The translations under genes were made by a program, and so were the position numbers. A stretch of DNA of 33,625 bases, taken from positions 1 to 33,625 of the forward strand of contig JBOHWL010000247.1 of assembly GCA_050736615.1 (NCBI GenBank). Reading direction: 5' to 3'. Below the pieces are notes generated by a model. It had not been told where the DNA came from, ran no database searches, and saw only the letters and a list, made by a program, of their open reading frames with translations. This document shows positions 31,067-33,625 of this stretch, in pieces (positions within the stretch are counted from its first letter, which is position 1; the number at the start of each line of letters is the position of its first letter). This DNA is from JBOHWJ01 sp050736615. GTDB lineage: Bacteria; Desulfobacterota; Binatia; Binatales; Binataceae.

Positions 31067-31829
31067 GCCCGGCCCGCCGTTCCGCCAAGAGATGGATGAG
31101 CCACGGCAAAGGCAACGCGGCGAGCAGAAAAATCACCAGTAGCGGCATCACCGCCGGCATCCCGCCGTCTTGCAGATTGATCCAGATTTGCACCGGCATC
31201 CCGGCCGGATAATACGCGGTCACGATAACCGCGCCAAATTCGCCCAAGGCGCGCACCCAGGCCAGACTCACGGCCGCGGCGAGTCCCAGCCGCGACATCG
31301 GCAAGGTCACGCGCCGAAAGACCCGCCAGGGCGATTGGCCCAGCAGCGCCGCCACCTGTTCGAGTTCGTGCGGCACCGCGGCGAACGCCGCGCGCGCCGC
31401 CACAATGTAGTAGCCGATGCTGACGTAAATCTGGGTCATGGTGAAGGCGAGCGGACTGTTGCTGGCCGGCACGCCCAGTTCCAACAGCCAGCCACCGATC
31501 GCGGTTCGCGGTCCAAATGACAGCGACAGCAGGATGCCGAGGGCCAGCGGCGGCATCAGCACGGAAATCAGAATGGCGGCTTCCCACACGATCCGCTCCG
31601 GCCCCTTAAGCCGCGTCAAATAGATCGCGACCGGGGTGCCGATCAGGACGTCCGCAAGGATCGCCAGCGCGGTCAGAATCAGCGAAATTTCGACCGACGA
31701 GGCGGTCGAACCGGGAATGCTGCCGTTCCACTGCCAGGTTCCGACCGGAGTGAGCAGGCCGGCCAGCGGATACAACAGTGCCAGCGCGAACGCCAGCATC
31801 AGCAGGCGTCCCCACCAGCGCGCGCGCAC
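31059..31829 (-). CDS. ABC transporter permease, ModB/WtpB type
   Basis: An inner-membrane permease with about five or six helices and the cytoplasmic EAA loop LGQSPWRVFRRVTLPMSRLGL, followed by WVRALGEFGAVIV. The RALGEFGA motif is characteristic of molybdate/tungstate (and related sulfate) permeases. The frame is open to an ATG at 31919, which would overlap the binding-protein gene by 85 bases. I use the GTG at 31829, 5 bases past that gene's stop (256 residues), because the extra 30 residues are only an overlap reading. Either start leaves the membrane part intact. Confidence 0.88.
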   Translation of the reverse strand: MRARWWGRLLMLAFALALLYPLAGLLTPVGTWQWNGSIPGSTASSVEISLILTALAILADVLIGTPVAIYLTRLKGPERIVWEAAILISVLMPPLALGILLSLSFGPRTAIGGWLLELGVPASNSPLAFTMTQIYVSIGYYIVAARAAFAAVPHELEQVAALLGQSPWRVFRRVTLPMSRLGLAAAVSLAWVRALGEFGAVIVTAYYPAGMPVQIWINLQDGGMPAVMPLLVIFLLAALPLPWLIHLLAERRAGHA

Positions 31830-31834
31830 CGCGC

Positions 31835-32767
31835 CTAGCGGCTCAGCGGATGGGCCTGGCCGGGCTGGTCGTAATGGTAGCGCGCGAAGATTCGTTTGGC
31901 GGCTGAACCCTGGAGCCATTGCACAAAATGCGCGGCGAGCTTGGGATGCCGCGCGCCGTTGAGCACCGCCGCGTAGAACACCAGCGGCAGCGGACGATAG
32001 GTTTGGTCATTGAGGCGAAGCGTCACTCGTTGATAGGTTTTCTCCCTTGCCGCGTCGCCAAGATTAATCGCCGCGGGCAATGCCACGTAAGCCAGCCCCA
32101 ATGCCGCCGGCTGGGTGGCATAAGCCGCGGCCGCGTCCACCTGCCCCGCCTGCACCCGTGCCATCGCCTGCGGCTCTTCGAAAATCTGCTGGCGATTTCT
32201 CGGCGCGCCCAGAATTTTCGCCGCCAAATCAGCCTGATGATAATAATCGGCGGCCAGACGCATCGTGAAAATAGTGTTGAGTCCCTGCGGATCCGTCAAG
32301 GGATCGGTGCGGCCGAAGCGAAAGCCCGGGCTTTCAAGGATTTGCCACCATGGCTGCGCGCCTGGAAGATTGGCGCGCGCCAGCGCGGCCGCGTAACGTC
32401 CGCGCCGGCTGTACGCTATCACCATTTCGGTGCGCGCGATCGGAATCGCGACTGCGGCCTTGCCCGCCCGCAGCACGATCCGCATTGGCGCCGGTGTCAC
32501 CGCGATGAAGACGTCGGGGCGGATAGAGCCCGCCACGATCAGGTTGGCAAGTCCGGTCGAACCTTGCGCCCGGCCGCGCAAGTCCGCCCCCAGGGCGGGG
32601 GCGATCGCCGGCTTGATCCCGCCGTCCATCAGCGCGCCCATCGAGCCGGCGTAAGCGACACTCAGCGGCGTCACGGTCTGCGCGCGCGCCGTCGTGGTCG
32701 CGCACAGTGCCGCCGCCACGATAATCAGGAAAACTCGGATTGTATAGCCGCTCTTCACTCGAACCAT
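31835..32767 (-). CDS. periplasmic molybdate/tungstate-type binding protein
   Basis: A 310-residue secreted binding protein. Residues 1-29 form a signal peptide (basic start, hydrophobic core VFLIIVAAALCA, cleavage near ARA-Q). The mature start PLSVAYAGSMGALMDGGIKPA is the ModA/WtpA pattern, in which the Ser/Gly loop binds the oxyanion. SIRPDVFIAV and TEMVIAYSRRGRY follow the same fold. This points to molybdate or tungstate; sulfate-like anions are less likely. It is the first gene of the three-gene operon. Confidence 0.85.
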   Translation of the reverse strand: MVRVKSGYTIRVFLIIVAAALCATTTARAQTVTPLSVAYAGSMGALMDGGIKPAIAPALGADLRGRAQGSTGLANLIVAGSIRPDVFIAVTPAPMRIVLRAGKAAVAIPIARTEMVIAYSRRGRYAAALARANLPGAQPWWQILESPGFRFGRTDPLTDPQGLNTIFTMRLAADYYHQADLAAKILGAPRNRQQIFEEPQAMARVQAGQVDAAAAYATQPAALGLAYVALPAAINLGDAAREKTYQRVTLRLNDQTYRPLPLVFYAAVLNGARHPKLAAHFVQWLQGSAAKRIFARYHYDQPGQAHPLSR

Positions 32768-32808
32768 TAGCTAGTCAGCGATGACATATCTTCGTCGCGA
32801 GATTGCTT

Positions 32809-33625
32809 CTAAAACGGAATGCGTCCGGAGAAAATTACGCTCTGATTGTATTGAGGGTTCTTCGTCACCGCGACCTGGTAACCCGCGCCTATGGTGAGGC
32901 CGACCCGGTCGTGAATCGGAATACGCCCAATCACTATTCCGGGTGTCAGAAACACCTGACTCTCGCCCTCGCGTTCGCCATTGGGCCACCAGGTGTAGCT
33001 GACTTCGAATTCGGGCCAAAAGTATCGCAGCAGGTGATACTGAAACGCGGTGTTCCAGGCCAGCGGCATCCCCAGGCGTTGCACCCCGCCATCGGGCAGC
33101 GCAATTCCCGCAGTGGTCTGCACGTCGAAATTGCCAAAGCCTTTGCCGGCCGCGATCGTCGGCGTGAAAATGCCATGATGGCTGCTGTTGCCCTCGTCTC
33201 CGGTCGGTGCACTAAAGCCCATGAACGCCGTGACGATGTAGTTGCCGGTTTCTTCGTTAGCGGATAACAGGCGATACTTGATCAGGAACGATTCATCCGC
33301 CCATCCGTCGCTGGGCGGATGCTTTTTGGCGCTCGGATGCTGGATCGCCCCGTTATGCGCAATCCATGCGGGGATGCCCAGGATCACCTCGATATTCTCG
33401 AATGGTATCAGCTCGAGACCTTTGCCGCCGCCAAAATTATCGATTGCCACGCCATGAGGTTGCGATTGCCAGACTTGGTCATAACGTAATTCCTCTTCCA
33501 GCCGTGGCGTCACTGTGACCAACGGCGTAATCCAATGTGGCTGTTCGTTCTGGATGCGCGTCACGCGCGGAAACCAGTCGAGAAAGTAGCCCTTGACCGC
33601 GTCGCCAAATGACGAGGCGCTGGAG
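32809..33625 (-). CDS. outer-membrane beta-barrel-like protein, 5' end beyond the window
   Basis: The reading frame is open to the window edge, so the N-terminus is missing; the visible part is 271 residues. It shows alternating beta-strand segments with aromatic ends (YIVTAFMGFSAPT, TAFQYHLLRYFWPEFEVSY, VGLTIGAGYQVAV) and ends in VIFSGRIPF, a terminal Phe typical of outer-membrane barrels recognised by BamA. No specific family was recognised. It lies 41 bases upstream of the binding-protein gene and may be co-transcribed, which would suggest a porin-like role in uptake. A GTG at 33564 is an internal codon rather than the start, since conserved-looking sequence precedes it. Confidence 0.7.
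   Translation of the reverse strand, partial: SSASSFGDAVKGYFLDWFPRVTRIQNEQPHWITPLVTVTPRLEEELRYDQVWQSQPHGVAIDNFGGGKGLELIPFENIEVILGIPAWIAHNGAIQHPSAKKHPPSDGWADESFLIKYRLLSANEETGNYIVTAFMGFSAPTGDEGNSSHHGIFTPTIAAGKGFGNFDVQTTAGIALPDGGVQRLGMPLAWNTAFQYHLLRYFWPEFEVSYTWWPNGEREGESQVFLTPGIVIGRIPIHDRVGLTIGAGYQVAVTKNPQYNQSVIFSGRIPF

Noticed and set aside
31830..31919. Longer permease start at 31919
   Set aside because: It would overlap the binding-protein gene by 85 bases and adds 30 non-membrane residues; the GTG at 31829 follows that gene's stop directly.
1..33625. tRNA, rRNA, CRISPR array or transposase gene
   Set aside because: I looked for GGTTCGAATC-type T-arms, regularly spaced repeats and transposase motifs on both strands and found none I could support; a dedicated search could still find a diverged one.

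Overview
The window reads as a stretch of GC-rich chromosome (about 60-65% G+C in the lines I counted) from a Gram-negative bacterium. It encodes lipoproteins, an outer-membrane barrel, an ArnT-like membrane glycosyltransferase and a sigma-32-type sigma factor. A separate F0 cluster (atpZ-atpI-atpB-atpE), an LptM-like lipoprotein next to lysA/dapF, and intergenic repeats beginning TGTCATYCYGAG suggest a deltaproteobacterial-type lineage (Desulfobacterota, Myxococcota or Binatota-like). That placement is inference. No rRNA, tRNA, CRISPR array or transposase gene was recognised.

Layout. 1-6531: an arginine/lysine block, all on the minus strand: argF, argG, an unannotated 58-residue Cys-rich protein, a repeat-bearing gap, argH, an FN3 lipoprotein, lysA and dapF (cut by the window edge). 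6616-11845: three minus-strand genes, a NodB-fold deacetylase-like protein, an endonuclease/exonuclease/phosphatase-fold protein and a YyaL-type thioredoxin-domain protein. 12020-15558: hemL followed by the F0 genes atpZ, atpI, atpB and atpE, closed by a strong terminator. 15559-19016: a probable replication-origin region, with dnaA and dnaN on the plus strand and DnaA-box-like sites on both sides of dnaA. 19052-25327: minus-strand glycosyltransferase, RpoH-like sigma factor, rpoZ, sulfurtransferase, OsmC-like protein and a short MetE-type methyltransferase. 25421-27137: a small lower-GC island with an orphan AAA/ABC-type ATPase and a possible small RNA, bounded by 49-bp direct repeats that duplicate the 3' end of otsB. 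27100-29380: otsA-otsB (trehalose synthesis). 29633-30274: 1-Cys peroxiredoxin. 30407-32767: a molybdate/tungstate-type ABC transporter. 32809-33625: the 3' part of an outer-membrane barrel gene.

How the genes work together. argF, argG and argH are the last three steps of arginine synthesis, and lysA and dapF are the last two of the diaminopimelate/lysine route. hemL feeds tetrapyrrole synthesis. The F0 genes make the membrane sector of ATP synthase, and the F1 genes are not in the window. dnaA and dnaN start and sustain replication. rpoZ and the RpoH-like sigma factor serve transcription. Trehalose synthesis, peroxiredoxin, OsmC and sulfurtransferase genes indicate stress and redox protection.

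The most unusual item is the island at 25421-27137. It has duplicated otsB ends, a base composition unlike its neighbours, an ATPase of the type often seen in anti-phage systems, and a promoter-hairpin-terminator array transcribed towards it. Next in interest are the Cys-rich small protein directly after argG and the candidate origin elements around dnaA. Start codons were re-chosen for many genes from ribosome-binding sites and family lengths, and this is stated in each entry.
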